DNA of 64,000 bases from Chryseobacterium taichungense (lineage in GTDB: Bacteria > Bacteroidota > Bacteroidia > Flavobacteriales > Weeksellaceae). Positions 54,269-64,000 of the stretch are shown piece by piece; positions within the stretch are counted from its first letter, which is position 1; each line of letters opens with the position of its first letter. The position numbers and the translations under genes are program-made. The DNA lies in contig NZ_FOBV01000006.1 in assembly GCF_900109935.1 (NCBI RefSeq), forward strand, positions 140,515 through 204,514. The letters are read 5' to 3'. The notes under the pieces were generated by a model. The model ran no database searches and was not told the DNA's origin. It was given only the letters and a program-made list of their open reading frames with translations.

Positions 54269-54294
54269 AGTCGGCTCAGCGCCGACTTTTTAAC
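54269..54294 (+). terminator. Rho-independent terminator
   Basis: AAGTCGGC and GCCGACTT arms followed by TTT. Confidence 0.7.
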
Positions 54295-54314
54295 GTTTAA
54301 AAAATAGATACATT

Positions 54315-55130
54315 ATGTCTGTTCATTCTGAAATAAAAAAAGTTACCACTGAAACCTTGCGCAAAATGAAATTTGACAAGGAAAAAATAACGATGCTTAC
54401 GGCATACGATTATACCACTGCGAAAATGGTGGATGCAGGAGGAATTGATGCGGTTTTGATCGGTGATTCTGCGGCTAACGTAATGGCGGGTTTTGAAACG
54501 ACGCTCCCAATTACTTTAGACCAGATGATCTACCATTCTCAAAGTGTAGTCAGAGGAACCGACAGAGCTTTGGTTGTAGCCGATTTACCTTTCGGGACCT
54601 ACCAGAGTAACCCGGAAAAAGCTTTGGAATCAGCGGTAAGAATGATGAAAGAAGGAGGTGCTCATGCTGTAAAGATTGAGGGCGGAAAGGAAATTTCAAA
54701 ATCGATTAAAAAAATCATCAATGCCGGAATTCCTGTAATGGGACATTTAGGTTTAACACCTCAGTCAATTTACAAATTCGGAACCTATAAAGTAAGAGCA
54801 AAGGAAGAAGCCGAAGCCGAAAAATTAATTGCTGATGCGCAATTGTTGGAAGAATTGGGGTGTTTTGCAGTAGTTTTAGAAAAAATTCCGGCAGGTTTGG
54901 CTAAAAAAGTGACAGAATCTATCTCAATACCAACAATAGGAATCGGAGCCGGAGCACATTGTGACGGACAGGTTCTCGTGTATCATGACATGGTCGGAAT
55001 GAACAAAGGGTTCAGCCCAAAATTTTTAAGGAGATATCTTGATCTTTATACAGAAATCACCGGTGCTGTGGCACAGTATGTAAAAGATGTAAAGAGTCAG
55101 GATTTTCCTAACGAAAGTGAAAGTTACTAA
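54315..55130 (+). CDS. panB: 3-methyl-2-oxobutanoate hydroxymethyltransferase
   Basis: First step of pantothenate synthesis: adds a hydroxymethyl from methylene-THF to alpha-ketoisovalerate. The 271 residues have [47 protein letters not shown]-type [22 protein letters not shown] and [20 protein letters not shown]. The metal-site Asp residues are present. First gene of a three-gene run ending with rluA. Confidence 0.96.
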   Translation: MSVHSEIKKVTTETLRKMKFDKEKITMLTAYDYTTAKMVDAGGIDAVLIGDSAANVMAGFETTLPITLDQMIYHSQSVVRGTDRALVVADLPFGTYQSNPEKALESAVRMMKEGGAHAVKIEGGKEISKSIKKIINAGIPVMGHLGLTPQSIYKFGTYKVRAKEEAEAEKLIADAQLLEELGCFAVVLEKIPAGLAKKVTESISIPTIGIGAGAHCDGQVLVYHDMVGMNKGFSPKFLRRYLDLYTEITGAVAQYVKDVKSQDFPNESESY

Positions 55131-55132
55131 AT

Positions 55133-55459
55133 ATGGGGAATCAACAATCTACTCAGGGGATTTTATCTATTGCTGCCTTGATTTGCCTCGTGGCAGGATG
55201 GTTTAATCTTTTCTCACCTGAAATCAATACTTTATTATCAAGAAGAATTTTCTATATTTTGATTGGAGCCAGCTTTTTTCTTCAGGCACCTTTCTTAAAG
55301 AATAAAAATTTCACTTATGCTATGTATGCTGCGGCGGTAATCTGTGTACTTGGTGGATTACTTATACCAATAGGCTCCCGATTGGAAACGCTGAAAACTG
55401 TCGGACTGCTGGGAGGAATTATTCTTTCATTTACCAACAGACCTACTTTTCGTCAATAA
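55133..55459 (+). CDS. Small membrane protein of unknown function
   Basis: A 108-residue protein with four hydrophobic segments (ILSIAALICLVAGWFNLF, IFYILIGASFFLQAPFL, YAMYAAAVICVLGGLLIPI, TVGLLGGIILSF). Two bases after panB and two before the pseudouridine synthase, so part of the operon. I do not recognise the family. Confidence 0.75.
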   Translation: MGNQQSTQGILSIAALICLVAGWFNLFSPEINTLLSRRIFYILIGASFFLQAPFLKNKNFTYAMYAAAVICVLGGLLIPIGSRLETLKTVGLLGGIILSFTNRPTFRQ

Positions 55460-55461
55460 TT

Positions 55462-56139
55462 ATGGAAGAACAGATTGTTTACGAAGACAACCATCTTCTG
55501 GTAATTAATAAGAAAGTCGGTCAGCTGGTTCAGGGTGATAAAACCGGCGACGAATCTTTATTAGATGCTATTAAAAACTTTATAAAAAAACGGGACAATA
55601 AACCTGGAAATGTTTTCCTCGGCCTGGTTCACCGTATCGACAGACCAACTTCGGGTCTGGTGATTTATGCTAAAACATCCAAAGCGTTGACCCGTTTGAC
55701 GCAGATGGTTAAAAACCGTGAGATTAAGAAAACATATTGGGCCGTTGTGGTAAAAGAAATGATTCCTGAAACCCAAAGGCTGATTCATTATTTAAAAAAA
55801 AACGAAAAAAATAATAAAGCCATCGTTTTCCCAAAAGCGACTGAAGGTGCCAAAGAAGCCATTCTCACATATCATGTGATTAAAACATTAGACAATTATC
55901 TGTTGCTGGAAATTGATTTGGAAACGGGAAGGCACCACCAGATCAGGGCTCAATTATCGAAAATAGGGGTTCCGATTAAAGGAGATTTAAAATACGGATC
56001 TCCACGCTCGAATCCGGACGGAGGAATTAATCTTCACGCCAGAAAACTGGAATTTATTCATCCGGTTACCAAAGAAAATATTAAGATAACAGCTCGTGTT
56101 CCGCAGAATGATGCGGTTTGGAGGGCTTGTGAAGAGTAA
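55462..56139 (+). CDS. RluA family pseudouridine synthase
   Basis: A 225-residue enzyme that isomerises uridines in rRNA or tRNA. Catalytic Asp lies in VHRIDRPTSGLVIYAKT; other family segments are YWAVVVKE, LLEIDLETGRHHQIRAQL, GDLKYGSPR and LHARKLEFIHPVT. The target site cannot be read from sequence. Last gene of the panB run. Confidence 0.9.
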   Translation: MEEQIVYEDNHLLVINKKVGQLVQGDKTGDESLLDAIKNFIKKRDNKPGNVFLGLVHRIDRPTSGLVIYAKTSKALTRLTQMVKNREIKKTYWAVVVKEMIPETQRLIHYLKKNEKNNKAIVFPKATEGAKEAILTYHVIKTLDNYLLLEIDLETGRHHQIRAQLSKIGVPIKGDLKYGSPRSNPDGGINLHARKLEFIHPVTKENIKITARVPQNDAVWRACEE

Positions 56140-56162
56140 CTTAATAATAGAAGGAAAGTTAG

Positions 56163-56435
56163 AAGATGGAAGCTGGAGATTATTCAGTTTCCATTTTTTA
56201 TTTTTTAAGAGCTTTTCCCCGCTTTCCATTACAATTCCTCATTACGCGGCTTCACTTCGTTCCGCCGCTCCATTGCGGGATTTTCATTGCAATCGGGGCT
56301 AGGGTGGCAGTCATTTATTTGGATATTGACAAAATATCCTTTGTTTTTCGAGAAAAAGCTTAAATAAATAAACTTTGCGTATAAACAAATAAATAGTATT
56401 TTCAAACTCCCATCCTCCATCCTCCCGCTTCCATC
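56163..56435. repeat. Inverted word repeats enclosing dispersed element copy 2
   Basis: AGATGGAAGCTGGAG (56163-56177) is answered by CTCCCGCTTCCATCT near 56421-56435. Between them lies the second copy of the dispersed element (56214-56303): TTCCCCGCTTTCC at the left, GCAATCGGGGCTAGGG at the right, with an internal hairpin of CGCGGC and TCCGCCG type. 56140-56162 and 56436-56447 hold nothing notable. Confidence 0.6.
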
Positions 56436-56447
56436 TTTCTCAAAAAT

Positions 56448-56478
56448 TTTGTCCATTCCAAAAAAATCTCTACCTTCG
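56448..56478 (+). promoter_or_regulatory. Candidate promoter of the thi operon
   Basis: TTTG (56448-56451) and TACCTTCG (56471-56478, one mismatch to TAnnTTTG) with a 19-nt spacer, the typical -33/-7 layout. The transcript would start near 56482, right at the riboswitch. Confidence 0.5.
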
Positions 56479-56485
56479 TCTCAAC

Positions 56486-56572
56486 TTTAGGGGTGTCTGT
56501 TGACAAAACAGGCTGAGATTTTACCCTTTGAACCTGATTTCTAGATCATACTAGCGTAGGGAAAAGTGAAAT
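56486..56572 (+). ncRNA. TPP riboswitch (THI element)
   Basis: All conserved parts are present: GGGGTG at the start, GGCTGAGA (P3 region), ACCCTTTGAACCTGAT, and ATCATACTAGCGTAGGGAAAAG at the 3' side (given here in parts: CATACTAGCGTAGGGA). It senses thiamine pyrophosphate and controls the thi genes downstream, lowering expression when TPP is high. Confidence 0.95.
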
Positions 56573-56606
56573 GACTTTGCGGTACATTCTATTGTACCAT
56601 CATGGG

Positions 56607-56636
56607 CATTCCTAAAGTAAATGTAAAAATTTAGGA

Positions 56637-56639
<3 letters not shown>
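56607..56639 (+). promoter_or_regulatory. Hairpin that covers the thiS start codon
   Basis: CATTCCTAAA (56607-56616) pairs with TTTAGGAATG (56630-56639). The 3' arm ends in the thiS ATG (56637-56639) and includes the AGGA Shine-Dalgarno-like bases, so forming this stem would block translation start. A second hairpin GGTACA/TGTACC (56581-56598) lies between it and the TPP aptamer. Likely expression platform acting on translation. Confidence 0.65.
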
Positions 56640-59234
<2,595 letters not shown>

Positions 59235-59259
<25 letters not shown>

Positions 59260-59978
59260 TGAGTGTCGCAGGCTATGACCCAAGCGGAGGAGCAGGCCTG
59301 CTGGCAGATATTAAAACATTTGAACAGCTGAAAGTTCAGGGATTGGGAGTTTGTACGGCAATGACCATACAGACAGAATCTCAATGTCTTAGTCTTGAAT
59401 GGCAGTCTCTGGAAACAGTTCTTTCGTCAATTGATATTTTGATGAAAAGCTATCCGGTGAAAGTGGTGAAAATCGGCGTGGTAAAGGATGCTGATTTTTT
59501 AAGCGAAATAATCTCAACCATTAAGGCGAATCATCCGGAGGCAAAAATGATCTGGGATCCGGTTTTAAAAAGCACGTCCGAATTTTCCTTTTTTGACCTG
59601 AACTCCATTACCCAACTGAAAAATGTGATCCGGCAAATTGATTTACTCACACCAAATTACAATGAATATAAAGTTTTGCAGGAAAATCATGTTTTTGAAG
59701 TTGGGGATGGTTCATGTTCAGCTTTAATTAAAGGAGGTCACCGGGAAAACATGCTGGGAATTGATATTTTACGGGAAAATGGGAAAGAAATTTCAATCGA
59801 ACCCAATGATAATGCTTCAGTTTTTTACCCGAAACACGGTTCAGGTTGTGTACTTTCTTCAGCTATTGCAGGTCATTTAGCAAAAGGAGAAAATGTAGAA
59901 CAAGCCTGCCGAAAAGGGAAATTATATATCGAAAAATTTTTAACAAGCAATCCAACTTTATTAGGATTTCATTCTTAA
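59235..59978 (+). CDS. thiD: Hydroxymethylpyrimidine/phosphomethylpyrimidine kinase
   Basis: A 247-residue ribokinase-fold kinase phosphorylating HMP and HMP-P. Family segments: SVAGYDPSGGAGLLADIKTFE, WDPVLKSTS, LLTPNYNEYKVL, LIKGGHRE, and KHGSGCVLSSAIAGHLAKG with the catalytic Cys/Asp-loop region. It overlaps the preceding gene by 25 bp. Confidence 0.93.
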
Positions 59979-59989
59979 ATATGTCAAAC

Positions 59990-60076
59990 CTCTATCATTT
60001 GCTGAATGAAATGCCTTTGCGAACTTAGAAGCGCTTAGTAAAAAATCTTAGCGCTCTTCGCGTTAAATCAAAATAA
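59990..60076. repeat. Single degraded relative of the 166-bp array
   Basis: Shares TCTATCATTTGCTGAATG with the array's GCTATCATTTGCTGAGTG, and CTTAGCG-CTCTTCGCGTTAAA with CTTGCGACCCTTGCGTTAAA. It separates thiD and thiE. Confidence 0.55.
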
Positions 60077-60080
60077 GAAA

Positions 60081-60710
60081 ATGGAAAAATTACAATACAT
60101 CTCTCAAGGCCTCACCATAGAAGATCAGGAACTCAATATCCGGAAAGCTCTTGACAATGGCATACAATGGATACAGGTCCGCTGGAAAAATGCTCCCGAA
60201 AACAAATTCATCCAGCTTTGTGAAACTTCAAAAGAACTTTGCTCAAAATATCAGGCCGCTTGTATCATTAACGATCACGTTCATATTGCAAAAGAAATTG
60301 ATGCAGATGGAGTTCATGTTGGCTTACAGGATATGTCAATAGACGCTGCAAGATTTATTTTGGGAGAAGAAAAGATCATCGGCGGAACCGCTAATACCTT
60401 TCAGGATGTACTTCAGAGAATGGCAGAGTCTTGTGATTATATCGGTCTGGGTCCTTTACGGTTTACTCAAACTAAAGAAAAGCTAAGTCCTGTGTTAGGA
60501 TTTAAAGGCTATCAGAAAATTATACAGGAATTACAGGCAAAATCATTAGAAACCCCTAAAATATTCGCTATTGGAGGCGTTGTTCTGAATGATATAGAAC
60601 TATTACAGCAGATCGGAATTTACGGCGTGGCCGTTTCAGGACAAATTACCGACAAGCCTTGCATCATCAGTGATTTTAAAACAGCATTACAATATACATA
60701 TGAACAATAA
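60081..60710 (+). CDS. thiE: Thiamine phosphate synthase
   Basis: Joins HMP-PP and thiazole phosphate to thiamine phosphate. The 209 residues have [60 protein letters not shown] and IFAIGGVVL, the substrate and phosphate sites. It overlaps thiG by 11 bp. Confidence 0.93.
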   Translation: MEKLQYISQGLTIEDQELNIRKALDNGIQWIQVRWKNAPENKFIQLCETSKELCSKYQAACIINDHVHIAKEIDADGVHVGLQDMSIDAARFILGEEKIIGGTANTFQDVLQRMAESCDYIGLGPLRFTQTKEKLSPVLGFKGYQKIIQELQAKSLETPKIFAIGGVVLNDIELLQQIGIYGVAVSGQITDKPCIISDFKTALQYTYEQ

Positions 60711-61479
60711 TCAACAATTAATAATAGCAGACCGTACTTTTGAATCAAGATTGTTTCTGGGTACAGGAAAGTTCGGAGACCTTTCACAAATGACAGATTC
60801 CATCATTGCTTCAGGAAGTGAAATGGTGACCATGGCCCTGAAAAGGATTGACACCCACTCTTCAGAAGATGATTTATTAAATGCCCTGAGACCGGCAAAC
60901 GTTCATCTTTTACCCAATACTTCAGGAGCCAGAACGGCAAAAGAAGCGGTATTAGCAGCGCAATTGGCCAGAGAAGCCCTGGAAACCAACTGGGTCAAAC
61001 TGGAAATTCATCCCGATCCTAAATATTTGCTGCCCGATCCCATCGAAACCCTTTATGCTACGGAAGAGCTGGCAAAACTGGGATTTGTGGTGATGCCATA
61101 CATTCATGCCGATCCGGTATTATGCAAACGTTTGGAAAATGCAGGAACAGCGGTGGTGATGCCACTAGGCGCACCGATCGGAACCAATAAGGGACTGAAG
61201 ACTTTAGATTTTTTAGAAATCATCATCAGCCAGTCTAATGTTCCTGTGGTGGTAGATGCCGGAATCGGAGCACCTTCCGATGCGGCAAAAGCCATGGAGA
61301 TGGGAGCAGATGCCGTATTGGTAAACACTGCGATTGCCGTAGCCAGAAACCCTGTGAATATGGCACTGGCCTTTAAAGAAGGCGTAATTGCCGGACGAAG
61401 AGCATTTGAATCAGGCCTCGGGGCTATAGCTCAACACGCAGAAGCCTCAAGCCCACTGACTTCTTTTTTGTTCGATTAA
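60700..61479 (+). CDS. thiG: Thiazole synthase
   Basis: Makes thiazole phosphate from DXP, dehydroglycine and ThiS thiocarboxylate. The 259-residue product from [14 protein letters not shown] has [37 protein letters not shown] with the Schiff-base Lys, [28 protein letters not shown] and [29 protein letters not shown]. The upstream ATG at 60670 lies inside thiE and is less likely. Its last 57 bp are duplicated twice downstream. Confidence 0.94.
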   Translation: MNNNQQLIIADRTFESRLFLGTGKFGDLSQMTDSIIASGSEMVTMALKRIDTHSSEDDLLNALRPANVHLLPNTSGARTAKEAVLAAQLAREALETNWVKLEIHPDPKYLLPDPIETLYATEELAKLGFVVMPYIHADPVLCKRLENAGTAVVMPLGAPIGTNKGLKTLDFLEIIISQSNVPVVVDAGIGAPSDAAKAMEMGADAVLVNTAIAVARNPVNMALAFKEGVIAGRRAFESGLGAIAQHAEASSPLTSFLFD

Positions 61480-61574
61480 CAAAAATTCTGCAGTAACATT
61501 AACGAGTCCCGAAGGGACGACCTAATACAGGATAGGATGAAGTCCTATCAATATAAGAATAGAAATATAAAGAA

Positions 61575-61631
61575 GTGATTGCGCAACACGCAGAAGCCTC
61601 AAGCCCGCTGACTGCTTTTTTGTTCGATTAA
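61575..61631 (+). pseudogene. Copy of the thiG 3' end (first)
   Basis: GTG ATT GCG CAA CAC onward encodes [18 protein letters not shown] and a TAA, matching the last residues of ThiG. Ile and Ala codons differ silently from those in thiG. Not expressible as ThiG; it has no upstream sequence. Confidence 0.8.
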
Positions 61632-61726
61632 CGAAAATCCTACAGTAACATTGAAGAGTCCCGAAGGGACGACCTAATACAGGATAGGATGAAGTCCTGT
61701 CAATATAAGAATAGAAATATAAAAAA

Positions 61727-61783
61727 GCGATTGCGCAACACGCAGAAGCCTTAAGCCCGTTGACTTCTTTTTTGTTCGATTAA
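61727..61783 (+). pseudogene. Copy of the thiG 3' end (second)
   Basis: GCG ATT GCG CAA CAC onward encodes [18 protein letters not shown] and TAA. It is 152 bp after the first copy. Confidence 0.8.
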
Positions 61784-62052
61784 TTGAAGCCTTGCTGTAA
61801 AATTAAAGAGTCCCGAAGGGACGACCTAACAAAGGATAGGATGCAGTCCTATCCTGAAGAGACGGTTTAATAAGGATTGGCTTCTATCAATTTCACAAGA
61901 ATTATTTATTAAGAAAATTCTGCAGTAACATTGAAGAGTCCCGAAGGGACGACCTAATACAGGATAGGATACAGTCCTATCAGAAGAAACACCCTAATAA
62001 AGGATAGGATGAAATCCTATCAACATATACACATAGGTTTAAATTAAATTGT

Positions 62053-63165
62053 ATGAAGAGTTTTAAAGACCTTTTTGAACAACAGCAATGGGATAATATA
62101 AAAACAAGACTAGACAACGTCACCTTGTCCGATGTTGAAAGAAGTCTTTGTAAAAAGAACAAGACCATAGAAGATTTTCTGAACTTTCTTTCGCCTGTTG
62201 CTGCTCAAAATTTAGAGGTAATGGCAAAAATGACCCAGCAGCTTACCCAAAAGCGGTTCGGGAAAACGATCCAGTTGTATGCACCGCTCTATCTCAGCAA
62301 TGAATGCCAAAATATCTGTACATATTGCGGATTTAGTTTAGATAATTCCATTAAAAGGAAAACACTGACCGATACTGAATTAATGATCGAGGCTTCAGTA
62401 TTAAAATCAATGGGAGTAAATCATGTTTTGCTGGTGAGTGGAGAAGCGAATAAAACTGTGGGAATTGATTATTTTCTGAATGCTGTAAAACTATTAAAAC
62501 CGCATTTCGCCAATATTTCCATAGAGGTTCAGCCTTTGTCGGAAGAAGAATACCAGTTGCTTCAACAGGAAGGTGTACATGCCGTATTAGTATATCAGGA
62601 AACCTACCATCAGGAAGTGTATAAAGAATATCATCCGAAAGGAAAAAAATCCAACTTTGGGTTTCGGCTAGAAACTCCCGACAGAATTGGGAATGCGGGA
62701 ATCCATAAAATAGGGCTTGGTGTTTTACTGGGGCTGGAAGATTGGCGGGTTGACAGTTTCTTTAATGCGCTTCATATCGATTATCTTCAAAAGCAATATT
62801 GGAAAAGCAGGTTTTCCGTTTCATTTCCCAGGCTGCGTCCTGCTGAAGGAATTATAGAACCAAATTTCATTATGGAAGATAAAGATTTGTTACAATTAAT
62901 CTGTGCTTACCGAATCTGGAATGAAGATCTGGAAATTTCAATTTCAACAAGAGAAAATGAAAAATTCAGGAATAATATCATTTCCTTGGGAGCAACCGCG
63001 ATGAGTGCTGCTTCCAAAACCAATCCCGGTGGCTATGCGGTAGATAAAGAATCCCTGGAACAGTTTGAAACCAGCGACGAAAGAAGCATGGATGAAATCA
63101 AGAACATCATTAAAAAAGCCGGCTATGATCCTGTAATGAAAGATTGGGATGCTATTTATAGTTGA
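62053..63165 (+). CDS. thiH: 2-iminoacetate synthase ThiH
   Basis: Radical SAM tyrosine lyase supplying dehydroglycine to ThiG. The 370 residues have the cluster motif C-x3-C-x2-C (CQNICTYCGF), HVLLVSGEANKTVG, the substrate region FRLETPDRIGNAGI, and PRLRPAEG. thiG and thiH form one complex, but here 573 bp of repeats separates the genes. thiF, which adenylates ThiS, is not in the window. Confidence 0.94.
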   Translation: MKSFKDLFEQQQWDNIKTRLDNVTLSDVERSLCKKNKTIEDFLNFLSPVAAQNLEVMAKMTQQLTQKRFGKTIQLYAPLYLSNECQNICTYCGFSLDNSIKRKTLTDTELMIEASVLKSMGVNHVLLVSGEANKTVGIDYFLNAVKLLKPHFANISIEVQPLSEEEYQLLQQEGVHAVLVYQETYHQEVYKEYHPKGKKSNFGFRLETPDRIGNAGIHKIGLGVLLGLEDWRVDSFFNALHIDYLQKQYWKSRFSVSFPRLRPAEGIIEPNFIMEDKDLLQLICAYRIWNEDLEISISTRENEKFRNNIISLGATAMSAASKTNPGGYAVDKESLEQFETSDERSMDEIKNIIKKAGYDPVMKDWDAIYS

Positions 63166-63393
63166 ATTAAAAATTAAAAAGAATTTCAACCATTAAGATT
63201 TTATTTCAAGACTTAATCATTTAAGTCAGCAAAGAAAAATTAACAAGTTAATTTGATGAAGCTGTATTTTCAAGCTTCACGAAGCAAATTTTATTTGCCT
63301 TTGCTTCTAAAAGTAATATGTAAAGTTGAATTAAAACTTTGTGTTCCTTTAGTTTATAATTAAACGAAACAGGTTAAATTAAATACACATGAT
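63166..63393. other. Intergenic stretch before the 166-bp array
   Basis: A small palindrome GACTTAA-TCAT-TTAAGTC (63210-63227) and a short AAGC/GCTT pairing are the only structures. No gene is seen. Confidence 0.4.
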
Positions 63394-64000
63394 AAAAGAA
63401 TATCCATTGCTATCATTTGCTGAGTGTTAACGCCTTAGCGACCGAAAAATATACGTAATCATTAAACTAAAAGCTTGCGACCCTTGCGTTAAAAACCAAA
63501 ACAAAACTAATCAAATGAAAAAAAGAAGTAACATTTAGCTCCGTGTTCTCTTAGTGTTCAAAAGAATATCCATTGCTATCATTCGCTGAGTTTTAACGCC
63601 TTAGCGACCGGAAATAGAAATGATCATTTAAACTAAAAGCTTGCGACCCTTGCGTTAAAAACCAAAACAAAACTAATCAAATGAAAAAAAGAAGCAACAT
63701 TTAGCTCCGTGTTCTCTTAGTGTTCAAAAGAATATCCATTGCTATCATTCGCTGAGTGTTAACGCCTTAGCGACCGGAAATAGAAATGATCATTTAAACT
63801 AAAACCTAGCGACCCTTGCGTTAAAAACCAAAACCAAACTAATCAAATGAAAAAAAGAAGCAACATTTAGCTCCGTGTTCTCTTAGTGTTCAAAAGAATA
63901 TCCATTGCTATCATTCGCTGAGTGTTAACGCCTTAGCGACCGGAAATAGAAATGATCATTTAAACTAAAAGCTTGCGACCCTTGCGTTAAAAACCAAAAC
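63394..64000. repeat. 166-bp tandem array running off the window
   Basis: AAAAGAATATCC recurs at 63394, 63560, 63726 and 63892, an exact 166-bp period; the fourth copy is cut by the window end. Copies 2-4 are nearly identical and copy 1 is more diverged. Each unit has TGAGTGTTAACGCCTTAGCG, CTTGCGACCCTTGCGTTAAA and a short ATGAAAAAAAGAAG frame of only seven codons. No spacers of the CRISPR kind. Confidence 0.85.

Larger units (their letters stand above)
61504..61981. repeat. Four palindromic units in the thiG-thiH gap, three of them at 152-bp period
   Basis: Each unit has GTCCC-GAA-GGGAC followed by GATAGGA-TGAAG-TCCTATC (two hairpins). Units start at 61504, 61656, 61808 and 61936; the first three are exactly 152 bp apart. 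A degraded partial unit follows near 62000 and another near 61865. The 573-bp gap 61480-62052 holds no complete gene. Confidence 0.8.

Noticed and set aside
59846..60028. 60-aa open frame over the thiD end
   Set aside because: Shadow frame of thiD running into the repeat relative at 59990.
63394..64000. CRISPR array
   Set aside because: The whole 166-bp unit repeats without unique spacers, and no cas genes are present.

Overview
The window reads as chromosomal DNA from a low-GC Bacteroidota organism of class Flavobacteriia, most probably Weeksellaceae and close to Chryseobacterium (the genus is inference). The support is: two proteins with C-terminal type IX secretion sorting domains, many TAnnTTTG promoter -7 boxes instead of TATAAT, weak Shine-Dalgarno sequences, a ccoNO-fused cbb3 oxidase operon, and a bacteroidal TPP-riboswitch thiamine operon. 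No rRNA, tRNA, prophage, IS transposase or CRISPR array was seen. Most genes are housekeeping. The unusual content lies in intergenic repeats, a candidate small RNA, one broken gene, and a few operons with unfamiliar partners.

Layout. 1-6.4 kb: tail of a T9SS cargo protein, prfA, a delta-60-repeat T9SS protein, a prolyl oligopeptidase and a secreted unknown. 6.4-9.1 kb: B12-dependent methylmalonyl-CoA mutase and a small unknown. 9.2-12.3 kb: candidate structured RNA, two palindromic elements, then an RNA-repair operon (rtcB, prfH, TPR gene). 12.3-17.2 kb: a 148-bp palindromic element, twin monoheme lipoprotein cytochromes, a 22-bp palindromic array, meaB, a DUF4251-type lipoprotein, an M48 protease lipoprotein, a small membrane protein, and an outer-membrane beta-barrel gene split by an in-frame TGA. 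17.1-24 kb (minus strand): mlaF-mlaE, a sugar-phosphate transferase, queE, folD, a ParE-type toxin with its antitoxin, pgi. 24-32.4 kb: a GH125-type Tat-exported mannosidase, a DUF4349-type lipoprotein, a glutaryl-CoA-dehydrogenase-like enzyme, DoxX, an AI-2E-type transporter, lon.

32.6-44.2 kb (plus strand): a PpiD-like foldase, an MCE/MlaD protein followed by a heterodisulfide-reductase-like Fe-S pair, unknown membrane and cytosolic genes, a glycosyltransferase plus flippase pair, a lipoprotein, serS. 44.5-53.5 kb (minus strand): complete cbb3 oxidase locus (ccoS-ccoNO-ccoQ-ccoP-ccoG-ccoH-TauE/SafE) with the copper ATPase ccoI, divergent from a Crp/Fnr regulator. 54.3-56.1 kb: panB, a small membrane protein, an rluA-family gene. 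56.5-63.2 kb: TPP riboswitch and thiS-thiC-thiE-like-thiD-thiE-thiG-[repeats]-thiH. 63.4-64 kb: a 166-bp tandem array running off the end.

Functional links: MeaB services the mutase. MlaF/MlaE (18 kb) and the MCE protein (35 kb) would form one phospholipid transporter encoded at two loci. CcoI, CcoG, CcoH and CcoS assemble the oxidase. The thi genes make the HMP and thiazole halves of thiamine under riboswitch control. The best candidates for something undescribed are the rtcB-prfH-TPR module, the structured RNA upstream of it, the hairpin that covers the thiS start codon, and the thiG-tail duplication inside the thi operon. Promoter, terminator and repeat calls are by eye; nothing was computed or searched.
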